A model generated the notes under the pieces. The model saw only the letters and a list, made by a program, of their open reading frames with translations. It had not been told where the DNA came from and made no database searches. This document shows positions 52,012 through 59,874 of a DNA stretch of 64,000 nt, in pieces. The position numbers were made by a program, and so were the translations under genes. The stretch's first letter is position 1. Every line of letters starts with the position of its first letter. Source of the DNA: Chitinophagales bacterium (GTDB lineage: Bacteria > Bacteroidota > Bacteroidia > Chitinophagales > UBA10324); contig JAIBAY010000012.1 in assembly GCA_019694975.1 (NCBI GenBank), forward strand, positions 1 through 64,000, read 5' to 3'.

Positions 52012-52275
52012 GTGATTTGTAATCACAGGTGTTCGAAACATGCTCAAAAGCTCGCCGGGCATACGTTACAGACAATCTGCTTTAGAGATTTTTATACTGA
52101 AAATGCAATGGGTTACAATTGGCACCATGCTTTTCCTGAGGGGAGAATAGTTTATGACTACTTGAGATAGAATTTTATGTTCACTTTTCCCGATAGAAAT
52201 ATGAATGAAAGTTAATCCAGTTATAGGCTCTGAAGGTTTCGAAACCTTTGATTACAAATCCGGACTAACGAGAGC
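52012..52275 (+). repeat. Dispersed ~270-bp inverted-repeat element, copy I (subtype 1)
   Basis: The left end GATTTGTAATCACAGGTG with TTCGAAACATG is fused to an older right end, so its outermost bases are missing. The right end reads AAGGTTTCGAAACC, then TTTGATTACAAATCCGGAC and TAACGAGAG. The interior is nearly identical to copies G and J. It forms the left bracket of the glucosylglycerate/antiporter operon. Confidence 0.9.
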
Positions 52276-52349
52276 CATGGCTATGGAAATACAGCAGTGC
52301 CATTGATTACAGCAGAGGTAAAAGACTTTTGGAGATCGATTTCTTTTGA
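52272..52349 (+). pseudogene. C-terminal remnant of a Y1/REP-associated (IS200-like) transposase
   Basis: Directly after the right end of copy I, the frame REPWLWKYSSAIDYSRGKRL then LEIDFF and stop matches the typical C-terminus of IS200-like/REP-associated tyrosine transposases (W/YxYSSAxDYxGxKGLLxIxxx). The HUH catalytic part is missing, so it is dead. Its junction with the repeat may be meaningful or may reflect insertion into an old transposase gene. Confidence 0.5.
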
Positions 52350-52869
52350 AAGAGTTCTTAATGATACGCGTGAAACGCGCGCACCAGCGAGGGGAATCCA
52401 AGCACTTTCTGAAGAAGATATAAGACGGAAGACGGAAGACAAAATCAAAGGTTGACAGTTTACAATCTGCAGTTTATAGTTTGCAAAAAGAGAATACTGA
52501 GATGAAAATTCAGCTTGCGCCCCTCCAATCCGCAATCGTAAATCCGCAATCCGCAATGACGTCTGGTTTTGCCAAGCTTCAAACATCAAACCCAAAATAA
52601 TTCTCGGTCAAAACATCCCCAACCCATTGATTAGCTGCAACTGCAAAGCGACAGTGCTATTATCAAACTTTGGGGCGGACAACAACCGACAATAGAAACT
52701 TCGGCAAAGCCGTTTGGCTATCCTTCGTAAAAGCAAAAGAGAAGCAAAGCCACGCAAAAAGCCAACGCATTTTTGCTTCACATTGGCTTTTGTCCCATGC
52801 ACAAATACCGTTTTTCATAACGGCATGACGGCTCAAAAAGTTAACTTTGACAATAACGAAAAAAGATAA

Positions 52870-54249
52870 ATGATTACTGTAATTATACCCACACTTAACG
52901 AAGAAGAAAACATTGCCAGTGTTGTGACCTTTGCAAAAGGGCAACCGCATGTAACAGAGGTAATTGTGGTGGACGACAAATCGCTTGATAAGACAGTTTC
53001 CATTGCACAGGAAAACGGAGCAAAGGTTATCACCAGTACCAAATTAGGCAAAGGTGCATCTATGAAAGATGGAATTTTGTGTGCAACAAATGACATCATT
53101 GCTTTTCTTGATGGCGATATTGATCCCTATCCGCACTACACCATTAAATTATTGACTGACCCCATCTTGCAAGGTGAAGTTGATTTTGTAAAATCCTCAT
53201 TCAATCGCAATGCTGGTAGGGTAACAGAACTTGTGGCAAAACCACTTCTCAGCATTTTCTTCCCTGACTTACTTCGGTTTAGTCAACCTTTAAGCGGAAT
53301 GATTGCAGGAAAAAAATCACACTTTCTGCAATTAGATTTCAGAGACGATTACGGTGTGGACATAGGCATACTGATAGACATGCACCTTATGAATGCACGA
53401 ATGAGAGAAATAGAAATCGGGTATCTTGAAAACAAAAGCAAACCTTGGCAAGCTCTTGGTAAAATGAGTAAAGAAGTAGCACAGACGATTATTCTTAAAG
53501 CTGCTTCCTCAAAAAATCCCCATTACAATTTTGAAGAACTTGGAGTGTTGAATGAAATCCGTTCGCAAATGGATTTTGCTTTGGACAGCCAACTAAACAC
53601 ACTTGACAAGTTAATTGTGTTTGACATGGACAATACACTTTTGAAAGGAAGATTTATAGATACTTGTGCCGATACATTCAGTTTCAAAAATGAATTGATG
53701 AACATTCGTTCATCCGAAACGGATGTAATCATTCTTACTAAGCGAATAGCTACTTTGCTAAAAGGCAAAACGATAAGTGAACTCATCGGAATAGCTGACT
53801 GTATTCCGGTTATTAAAGGCACAAAAGAAATTATTGCAGAACTAAAGAAGCGAGGTTACATCGTCGGAATAATTTCTGACAGTTATGATTGCATCACCAA
53901 CCATATCAAAAATAAGTTGGGTATGGATTTTTCCCTATCTAATGAACTGGAATTCTCAAAAAGCATCAGCACAGGCGAAGTCAAAATTCCATCCTTTTTT
54001 TTCAGCCATCCAGAAAGTTTGTGCAAACACACACTGTGCAAAACAAATGCTATGCTTAATGTCCTAAACAAATACCAAATCAAACGAGAAAACACAATCA
54101 CAATTGGCGACAGCATGAACGACCTTTGCATGATAAAAGAGGCAGGACTTGGAATAGCGTTTTGTTCCAAAGACGAATTGGTAAACCATCATGCCGACAT
54201 TGTAATTCACGAGCCAAGTTTTTCCGAACTATTAACCCTTGCTAAATAA
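52870..54249 (+). CDS. Glucosyl-3-phosphoglycerate synthase-like GT fused to a HAD phosphatase
   Basis: This 459-residue protein is a two-domain fusion. Residues 1-~225 form a GT-A glycosyltransferase: start MITVIIPTLNEEENI, nucleotide/metal motif DGDIDPYP (Asp81/Asp83), GRVTELVAKPLL and DYGVDIGILIDM. These are the signature segments of glucosyl-3-phosphoglycerate synthase (GpgS, GT81-like). Residues ~248-455 form a phosphoserine-phosphatase-like HAD domain: Asp252/Asp254 in VFDMDNTLLKG, Ser in IISDSYD and GDSMNDL (Asp414/Asp418). The predicted pathway is NDP-glucose + 3-phosphoglycerate to glucosyl-3-phosphoglycerate to glucosylglycerate, a compatible solute. Mannosyl analogues cannot be excluded. 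It lies three bases before an antiporter gene and looks more AT-rich than its surroundings. Confidence 0.85.
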   Translation: MITVIIPTLNEEENIASVVTFAKGQPHVTEVIVVDDKSLDKTVSIAQENGAKVITSTKLGKGASMKDGILCATNDIIAFLDGDIDPYPHYTIKLLTDPILQGEVDFVKSSFNRNAGRVTELVAKPLLSIFFPDLLRFSQPLSGMIAGKKSHFLQLDFRDDYGVDIGILIDMHLMNARMREIEIGYLENKSKPWQALGKMSKEVAQTIILKAASSKNPHYNFEELGVLNEIRSQMDFALDSQLNTLDKLIVFDMDNTLLKGRFIDTCADTFSFKNELMNIRSSETDVIILTKRIATLLKGKTISELIGIADCIPVIKGTKEIIAELKKRGYIVGIISDSYDCITNHIKNKLGMDFSLSNELEFSKSISTGEVKIPSFFFSHPESLCKHTLCKTNAMLNVLNKYQIKRENTITIGDSMNDLCMIKEAGLGIAFCSKDELVNHHADIVIHEPSFSELLTLAK

Positions 54250-54252
54250 CGA

Positions 54253-55425
54253 ATGACCACAACCATCATTATCACTATTTGTGTGCTTCTGCTTTTAGCA
54301 TATGTTTTTGACATTAGTTCGGCGCTTACAAAAATTCCTTCGGTAATACTTTTGTTGCTGTTAGGTTGGGCTGTAAAACAAACGGTGGATTTGTTCAACA
54401 TTCATATTCCTGACCTTAATCCACTTTTACCAATACTCGGAACTATTGGTTTAATCCTAATCGTGTTGGAAGGTTCATTAGAACTTGAACTCAATAAATC
54501 CAAACTCTCTGTAATTAAAAAATCATTGCTCAATGCACTCATTCCAATGTTTGTTTTGGCATTTATTTTTGCGTTTGCATTTCATTACTTAGGGCATGTT
54601 TCCTATAAAATGGCTTTGGTAAATGCAATTCCATTTTGCGTAATCAGTAGTGCTATTGCTATCCCAAGCGTCAGAAATCTTTCTGCTTTCAACAAAGAGT
54701 TTATTATTTACGAAAGCAGTTTGTCGGATATTTTCGGTGTGCTGTTCTTCAATTTCATTGCTCTAAATCAAATAATAAATGCACAATCCTTTGGAAACTT
54801 TGCTTTACAGTTTCTTCTCATAATTGTCATTTCATTCGTAGCTGTTTTAGGTCTTTCGTTTTTATTAAGCCGCATTAAGCATCACATTACCTTCACACCG
54901 ATTATTCTAATTGTCATTCTAATTTATGCGGTTTCAAAAGTGTATCATTTGCCTGGCTTAATCTTCATTCTTATTTTTGGCTTATTCCTTGGCAACCTTG
55001 ACGAGCTGAAACGGTTTAACTGGATAGAAAAATTACGACCTGAAAAATTAGATAAAGAAGTAAAGAAGTTCAAGGAGATTACAACAGAAGCTACATTTCT
55101 TATTCGGTCATTGTTTTTTCTTCTATTTGGTTTTCTGATGGAGGCCAAAGAAATTTTAAATCCTGAAACAATTCCTTGGGCAGCAGGAATTGTTCTATCT
55201 ATTATTTTAGTTAGATGGATTGCACTTAAATTTTCAAAACTTCCTTCATCGCCTCTGTTATTTGTTGCACCGAGAGGGTTAATTAGCATACTTCTTTTCT
55301 TGGCTATACTTCCCGAGCAAAGTATTTCAATCGCAAATAAATCACTCATCATACAAGCAATTATTCTCTCCGTTTTGGTGATGATGCTAGGACTAATGAC
55401 AACTAAGAAAAATGAAACTAACTAA
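54253..55425 (+). CDS. CPA-type Na+(K+)/H+ antiporter
   Basis: This 390-residue protein has about 11-12 hydrophobic helices. Family phrases are LGTIGLILIVLEGSLELEL (helix 3), an unwound YESSLSDIFGVLFFN segment with the likely ion-binding Asp, and a late VAPRGLISILLFL, which place it among monovalent cation:proton antiporters. It should exchange Na+ or K+ for H+ across the inner membrane. It starts three bases after the glucosylglycerate enzyme stop and overlaps the start of the broken nhaA, so the three formed one operon. There is no RCK/TrkA regulatory domain. Confidence 0.9.
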   Translation: MTTTIIITICVLLLLAYVFDISSALTKIPSVILLLLLGWAVKQTVDLFNIHIPDLNPLLPILGTIGLILIVLEGSLELELNKSKLSVIKKSLLNALIPMFVLAFIFAFAFHYLGHVSYKMALVNAIPFCVISSAIAIPSVRNLSAFNKEFIIYESSLSDIFGVLFFNFIALNQIINAQSFGNFALQFLLIIVISFVAVLGLSFLLSRIKHHITFTPIILIVILIYAVSKVYHLPGLIFILIFGLFLGNLDELKRFNWIEKLRPEKLDKEVKKFKEITTEATFLIRSLFFLLFGFLMEAKEILNPETIPWAAGIVLSIILVRWIALKFSKLPSSPLLFVAPRGLISILLFLAILPEQSISIANKSLIIQAIILSVLVMMLGLMTTKKNETN

Positions 55426-55615
55426 GCTATTTACCGGATTTTTTTGAAAGCGAAAAAGCGGGAGGCATTTTGTTGATTGGTTGCACAGCCATTTCACTTT
55501 TACGTGCAAACTTTTATCTCAAGGACAACTACATTCAGTTGTGGGACTTTCAAATTGGCGGACACAGTTCAACATATTGGATAAATGACGGACTAATGAA
55601 GGTTTTCTTTTTACT
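55412..55615 (+). pseudogene. nhaA: nhaA 5' fragment, frameshifted and cut by repeat copy J
   Basis: The ATG at 55412 overlaps the antiporter end and opens MKLTKLFTGFF. A run of seven T's then shifts the frame. In the +1 frame the sequence continues ESEKAGGILLIGCTAISLLR and ends STYWINDGLMKVFFLL. That is unmistakably the N-terminus of the NhaA Na+/H+ antiporter (SExAGGILL and WINDGLMAIFFLLVGLE in the family). At that point repeat copy J begins, and no NhaA sequence resumes after it. About 60 of ~390-440 residues remain, so the gene is dead. Confidence 0.85.
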
Positions 55616-55888
55616 CCGTTGGTCGGGATTTGTAGTCACTACTGTTCGAAACATGCTCAAAAGCTTGCCGGGCATACGTTGCAGACAATCTGCTTAAGAG
55701 ATTTTTATACTGAAAATGCAATGGGTTACAATTGGCACCATGCTTTTTCTGAGGGGATAATAGTTGATGACTATTTGAGATAGAATTTTATGTTCACTTT
55801 TCCCGATAGAAATATGAATGAAAGTTAAGCCAGTTATGGGTTCTGGAGGTTTCGAACACCTGTGATTACCAATCCGGACTAACGGGAG
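55613..55888 (+). repeat. Dispersed ~270-bp inverted-repeat element, copy J (subtype 1)
   Basis: The left end CGTTGGTCGGGATTTGTAG and CTGTTCGAAACATG face the right end AGGTTTCGAACACC, then TGTGATTACCAATCCGGAC and TAACGGGAG. It interrupts nhaA and forms the right bracket of the operon, in the same orientation as copy I. Confidence 0.92.
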
Positions 55889-55973
55889 AAACTGTGGAAG
55901 TATGGAATGAACATTCACTCATTCGCCGCTCTACATGCTTGTCTGCAAACGACCGAGTCCGGAAAGCTAACAA

Positions 55974-56561
55974 TCACTGCAGTTTGGTAATAATCACATC
56001 CTTGAAAGTCCACATACCATCTGAATTGAAATTTGATTCAAGGGTGAGCAGGCTCATGTTCATTCCGTTGGTAATGGGAGGTATATAAAAATCGAGACTC
56101 TGGAAAACAGGTACCATAGCAATAAAGTGTGCCTGGGTGTCGCTGCTGCCTATTCTCCACTGCCCAGATTTACCAGGAGAGAAGCCGACACTCACACGGA
56201 ACTGCACGGTGAAGGAATCCCCGTTTTTTACATTCGTAAGCCATAATTCCATTTTACCGCTGAAACCAGTACCTCCCCAGGGAAAATCAATAACGGGTTC
56301 AGTAGGAAAAAAACTGTTGCAGCCTGCAGCGGTAAGGTATCCTTTGCTGGTATCAATTGTTTTTGCTGCAGACAACGTCAGGTAGGGCTGAACAAACTTA
56401 TACGTTCCTCCTGCCGTGGCAACCAGCTGTTTTAATTGCGCCGATGTATACTTTTCAGGTAAATCAACATCGGTTTGCAGATCGCGTACTACAGGATTAT
56501 TAAGTGAAATAAGCTTCATGGCCTTTACACTTCTCAGATGGGTTGCTGCTGGCTTTTTCAT
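55974..56561 (-). CDS. Conserved-looking protein of unknown function
   Basis: This 195-residue protein has no signal peptide. The N-terminal part (~15-50) has the phrase LISLNNPVVRDLQTDVDLP. The rest is strand-rich, with many Trp/Phe residues (FPWGGTGFSGKMELWLTNV, QFRVSVGFSPGKSGQWRIG), perhaps a jelly-roll or beta-sandwich. No family is recognised and no neighbour suggests a role. The frame is long, balanced and has a good ATG, so it is likely real. Confidence 0.6.
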   Translation of the reverse strand: MKKPAATHLRSVKAMKLISLNNPVVRDLQTDVDLPEKYTSAQLKQLVATAGGTYKFVQPYLTLSAAKTIDTSKGYLTAAGCNSFFPTEPVIDFPWGGTGFSGKMELWLTNVKNGDSFTVQFRVSVGFSPGKSGQWRIGSSDTQAHFIAMVPVFQSLDFYIPPITNGMNMSLLTLESNFNSDGMWTFKDVIITKLQ

Positions 56562-56763
56562 TGCGAAGAATTTTATTAAAGATATTGAATTTTATAATGT
56601 GCGGCTAATTGCAGGCGAGTGGAACAGTGATTGTCATGATAACATCTGAAATAAGCGCCAATGCGGGATGAATCAACCGCTCACCAACCCCATTTTTTTG
56701 TCGATTCTATCTGCAATACCTTAAAAGTAAATGGCGTTTTAGGAAAAAGTATCCTTGCAAAGC

Positions 56764-57384
56764 ATGCGACTCACTTTCACTGTTTTGATCACCCTGTTTT
56801 TTTTATACTGTAATAATGGAGTACCCAAAGAAGCTGCAAGTAAGGGTGAACCGCTGAATATTGAATCAGCGAGAATAAAAGCAAAACAGGCGCTGGATTT
56901 TTGCAATCGCAAAGAATTCAACAATGATTTTTGTATTTTAATTGACATGAGTGTACACTCGGGTCTAAAAAGAATGATGGTATGGGATTTTAAGAAGGAC
57001 ACTGTCTCACTCAGCTTTTTGGTCGCACATGGCTGTTGTGGCAATCCCTGGAGTAATGATTTTTCAAACGACCATCCCGGATTCAGTAATGTGGAGAATA
57101 GTCATTGCTCATCATTGGGTAGATTCAAAATTGGAGAAAGAAGCTATAGTTCCTGGGGTGTTCACGTTAAATATGCGCTCCATGGCCTTGATTCAACTAA
57201 TAGTAATGCTTTTAAACGCTTTGTTGTATTTCATTCATGGGAAGCTGTTCCGGATCAAGAAGTTTATCCAAACGGAACGCCGGAAACGTGGGGTTGTCCC
57301 GCAGTTTCCAATAAGAGTTTCGAGATCATTGATCCGTTATTAAATGCAAGCTTGAAACCAGTGCTTATGTGGATTTATGATTAG
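56764..57384 (+). CDS. L,D-transpeptidase-like (YkuD_2 family) lipoprotein
   Basis: This 206-residue protein starts at the ATG at 56764; a TTG three codons earlier is rejected. It has a lipoprotein-type signal (FFLYC). The catalytic domain shows the YkuD_2 order: IDMSVHSGLKRMMVWDF, LVAHGCCG, FSNVENSHCSSLGRFKIGE, VVFHSW and TWGCPAVSN, with nucleophile Cys178. Family members are murein L,D-transpeptidase-like; the real substrate of the YkuD_2 branch is poorly known. An extra Cys pair in HGCCGN is unusual, since the family normally has HGxGS there. It stands alone, transcribed away from the neighbour at 55974. Confidence 0.85.
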   Translation: MRLTFTVLITLFFLYCNNGVPKEAASKGEPLNIESARIKAKQALDFCNRKEFNNDFCILIDMSVHSGLKRMMVWDFKKDTVSLSFLVAHGCCGNPWSNDFSNDHPGFSNVENSHCSSLGRFKIGERSYSSWGVHVKYALHGLDSTNSNAFKRFVVFHSWEAVPDQEVYPNGTPETWGCPAVSNKSFEIIDPLLNASLKPVLMWIYD

Positions 57385-57730
57385 GCAAATTATCACTTAT
57401 ACTGCGATAGAAATTTTCTTCCGAAATCTGCTCACTCCATTGTAAGCGGGTAAAATATTTTACACCGCCGCCGTGTCGCGCGCATGAGACATGCGGGCAG
57501 TGCAGGTGATTCCTCCTGAATAACAGCATCGCTTTGCTGGTTCCGTTGGTCTTAGCAACGCCAGCGGGAGGCGCAGACCAGCAACTGAAGACGCACTTAA
57601 TCATCAATGTTTGAAATCAAATGCCAATAACCGTGGTCAAAAAAGCTTTGAACACTATTGCATACTAATCCGGACTATTGGGGGAAAATTTTGATCCGGT
57701 GTTTTTCCGCATTAACAGGAGATGATCCAC
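57385..57730. other. Intergenic with degenerate repeat copy K
   Basis: About 345 bases between convergent genes. A degenerate copy lies at ~57541-57685; the left part has an inverted GGTCTTAGCAACGCC-type stretch. No gene is seen. Confidence 0.45.
57541..57685 (+). repeat. Degenerate copy K of the dispersed repeat
   Basis: CCGTTGGTCTTAGC at the left and GCTTTGAACACTATTG, then ACTAATCCGGACTATTGGG, at the right match the family ends with several changes. The interior is shortened to about 100 bases and not similar to the other subtypes. Confidence 0.5.
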
Positions 57731-58708
57731 TTACAGGTATAGCTTGAACCAATCAACTGCCAGCTTACTCGCTTCCTGTAATTTATCCATATAAGGAGAA
57801 AAATGATGGCCGTCCAAATAAACAAGGTTTTTAGGTTCCGGTGCCCTGTTGTATGCGTCCACAATCAACTGTTCAGGTACAACTTCGTCATTCCTTGCAA
57901 CGATGAACAGCTTCGGTTTACCGCCGATATGCTGAACATAATATCCCGGCTCATATTCCAGCTGCATTTCAAGGCTTTTTAGAGTTACCGAGTTTTCGAA
58001 TGAGGGCGCGTATTCCCTAAAGCTCTGAATAAACTCCCATGCATGAGGACTTGGAACTGCGCAGAACTGATCGTCATCCGCGCTTGCTACCGGGATTTTA
58101 GCCGGTGTTCCACCCGTTATCCTGGACAACCTGTCTGCCCGGAATTGCTGATACAGCAAGGCTTTGCTTTCAACTGCCAGTTGTTTTACATAGTATGAAC
58201 CGCTGATAAAAGGTGTCATGGCTACCAGGCATTTTACCCTTGGATCAAACGCACTCACCACGAGCACATGGCCACCGGCGTAACTGCCTCCCCAAACACC
58301 TATCCGCTCAGGATCAATGGCAGGAAGAGTTTCCACATATGTTATTCCATCCCTGTAAGCTTGTACTTGCTGCCACGGATCAGCTTCTCCTCTAACATTA
58401 CCCGCACTTTCTCCGAAATTCGGATAGTCAAAAAGCAGCACCGCAAATCCTGCCCTGGCAAAGTTGGAGGCAAAGAATTGGTAATTGCATTCTTTGGTTC
58501 CGGAAAATCCGGGCGCCATTACAATAACCGGCAGCTTTTCACCCACAGTACTTTCCGGCTTATAAAGCCATCCTCGAATCAACAACCCATTCGAGAAAAA
58601 ACTGACATCGGTTCTGCTTATTTCATTTGCATCAGCATTTTGTCCCATGGCAAAGTCGATGCTTGAGATGCATAAAATGAAAATAATGAGGTAATACATA
58701 TTTTTCAT
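57731..58708 (-). CDS. Secreted alpha/beta hydrolase
   Basis: This 325-residue protein has a signal peptide (to about DFAMGQ, residue 23). The alpha/beta-hydrolase fold follows: oxyanion segment VIVMAPGFSGTKE, LLFDYPNFGES, the nucleophile elbow GVWGGSYAGGH with its Ser near 144, an Asp in VARNDEVVP and the catalytic His in YLDGHHFSPY near the C-terminus. It resembles dienelactone-hydrolase/S9-like esterases. The substrate is unknown. It is monocistronic, with repeat copy K downstream. Confidence 0.88.
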   Translation of the reverse strand: MKNMYYLIIFILCISSIDFAMGQNADANEISRTDVSFFSNGLLIRGWLYKPESTVGEKLPVIVMAPGFSGTKECNYQFFASNFARAGFAVLLFDYPNFGESAGNVRGEADPWQQVQAYRDGITYVETLPAIDPERIGVWGGSYAGGHVLVVSAFDPRVKCLVAMTPFISGSYYVKQLAVESKALLYQQFRADRLSRITGGTPAKIPVASADDDQFCAVPSPHAWEFIQSFREYAPSFENSVTLKSLEMQLEYEPGYYVQHIGGKPKLFIVARNDEVVPEQLIVDAYNRAPEPKNLVYLDGHHFSPYMDKLQEASKLAVDWFKLYL

Positions 58709-59361
58709 TTTGCTGTAGCTAAAGTACTTGGTGGCAGATGACGATTTTGGTTTTTTTTGCCCGCGTGGTCTTCACGCGATGCACCGTTAATATGCACGAA
58801 ACTCTTTTAGAAACACAAAACTTCATGCTTCCGTGGCACTGCACCTGAACTAAAACATAGGGGCAATCTCTACAACCCGAAAATACAACAAAGACGCTGA
58901 TAAGGAAGGAAATTAGGAGACAGAAAGCAGACAAAAAACGATTATCTGATAGATGCAGGCAGGTACAGTACAAACCACCCTGATTCTTGTGACGTTGATA
59001 GTATTATGAACACTTGCAAGGCACGCTGCCGATTACTTAATTCAAAGACAGCATTGTAAAAGTCGGAGTTATGAGCCTGCCATCTGTATGTCATAGGATA
59101 TCCATGGGAATTGATTGCCGGATGTAAAACTGTTCGTCACACAACGGTACATTCACGGGTTACCGGTCTTTTCCTTACGCAAGAATTTGCATCAAACTGC
59201 AAGCGAAACACCTGCAACAACCGAGTCCGGTTCTAACATCCTTATTAAGCATCAGGCACCCATACATAAGATTTTCCCGAAACCGCCAACAGCCAGTAAT
59301 ATACTTATTAAATGTTATATTTGAAGATCATTACTGACTGTCAAATGTAAAACCCGGGTTT
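58709..59361. other. 650-base intergenic region
   Basis: No gene, repeat copy or RNA was recognised. A promoter-like TATATTTG lies at 59316-59323, about 40 bases before the next gene. Confidence 0.4.
59316..59323 (+). promoter_or_regulatory. Putative promoter (-7 box) of the barrel gene
   Basis: TATATTTG fits TAnnTTTG and lies 38 bases before the ATG at 59362. No clear -33 TTTG is present. Confidence 0.4.
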
Positions 59362-59874
59362 ATGAAGAAATCCATTTGCCTCCTTCTCTTATTGGTTGGT
59401 ATGCTGCCGGCAACGGCACAGGATAAATCATGGCTCAAAGGCTGGCATGCTGAAGCGGGCCCCATGATCACCGTACCCATCCGGTACATGCATTATTATT
59501 CAGTGTTGGGCACTGGAGTTGATCTTGCTGCGAGCCGTAACATCACCGGCCGCATCTATGCAGGGGCAAGAATCAATTATGCCTTTTTCTTCGGCAATGG
59601 CAGCGTTGACGGAGAAGAGGTGAACTTCAACCTGTTCAACGCCATGGCCGATGGCTATTATCTGTTCGATAACAATTTCCTGCTTGGCTTCAGCGGAGGG
59701 CTTGGACTTACCTTTAACAGCTACGGCACCGATCTCAATTTTTCCCGGGTGTTTTCTGCCGGCTATAAACTGGTTACCACAAAGCATGATTATGTCATCA
59801 CGGCTTTCTTTGATCAGACGAATTACCAGAAAAACATCGGCGTAAGAGCCTGCATGGTATTGCCCATAAACTGA
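59362..59874 (+). CDS. Small outer-membrane beta-barrel protein
   Basis: This 170-residue protein has a signal peptide (MKKSICLLLLLVGMLPATAQ). About eight alternating strands follow, such as RIYAGARINYAFFFG, NFLLGFSGGLGLTF and YVITAFFDQTNYQ. It fits the small OmpA-like/OmpW-like barrels common in Bacteroidota. There is no C-terminal peptidoglycan-binding domain. The function is unknown. It has its own promoter-like box. Confidence 0.75.
   Translation: MKKSICLLLLLVGMLPATAQDKSWLKGWHAEAGPMITVPIRYMHYYSVLGTGVDLAASRNITGRIYAGARINYAFFFGNGSVDGEEVNFNLFNAMADGYYLFDNNFLLGFSGGLGLTFNSYGTDLNFSRVFSAGYKLVTTKHDYVITAFFDQTNYQKNIGVRACMVLPIN

Larger units (their letters stand above)
51443..52018 (+). repeat. Possible composite copy H: left and right repeat ends enclosing other repeats
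   Basis: The left end CGTTGGTTGGGATTTGTA with AAGTGTTCGAAACATT stands at 51443-51482. The next right end (AAGGTTTCGAACACTAGTG) is at ~51993-52018. The ~500 bases between are not any of the known interiors and contain REP-like palindromes, so this is a rearranged or invaded copy. Confidence 0.5.
51284..52869. other. 1.6-kb repeat mosaic without intact genes
   Basis: It contains the solo left end H (51443), two REP-like palindromes, a palindromic GC-rich hairpin (51721-51750), an internal right end (~51993-52018) fused to copy I, and a transposase tail remnant. Next come low-complexity AATCCGCAAT-type sequence (52535-52560) and a stretch at 52680-52830 with AAGCC/GGCTT inversions. No whole gene is supported. 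Confidence 0.55.

Noticed and set aside
52440-52570. AATCCGCAATCCGCAAT stretch as a coding or regulatory repeat
   Set aside because: It looks like the low-complexity filler seen also at ~28745 and ~33325; no consistent unit length or frame.
2298-57685. Repeats as integron attC sites with a gene-cassette array
   Set aside because: The same-orientation copies next to a tyrosine recombinase invited this, but the ends do not fit RYYYAAC/GTTRRRY in the right polarity, the elements are ~270 bp, and the genes between them are long, on both strands, with their own promoters and terminators. The recombinase also lacks the IntI-specific insertion as far as I can see.
58719-58973. 84-residue minus frame upstream of the hydrolase
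   Set aside because: There is a hydrophobic stretch, but no family match by eye and no promoter; probably chance.
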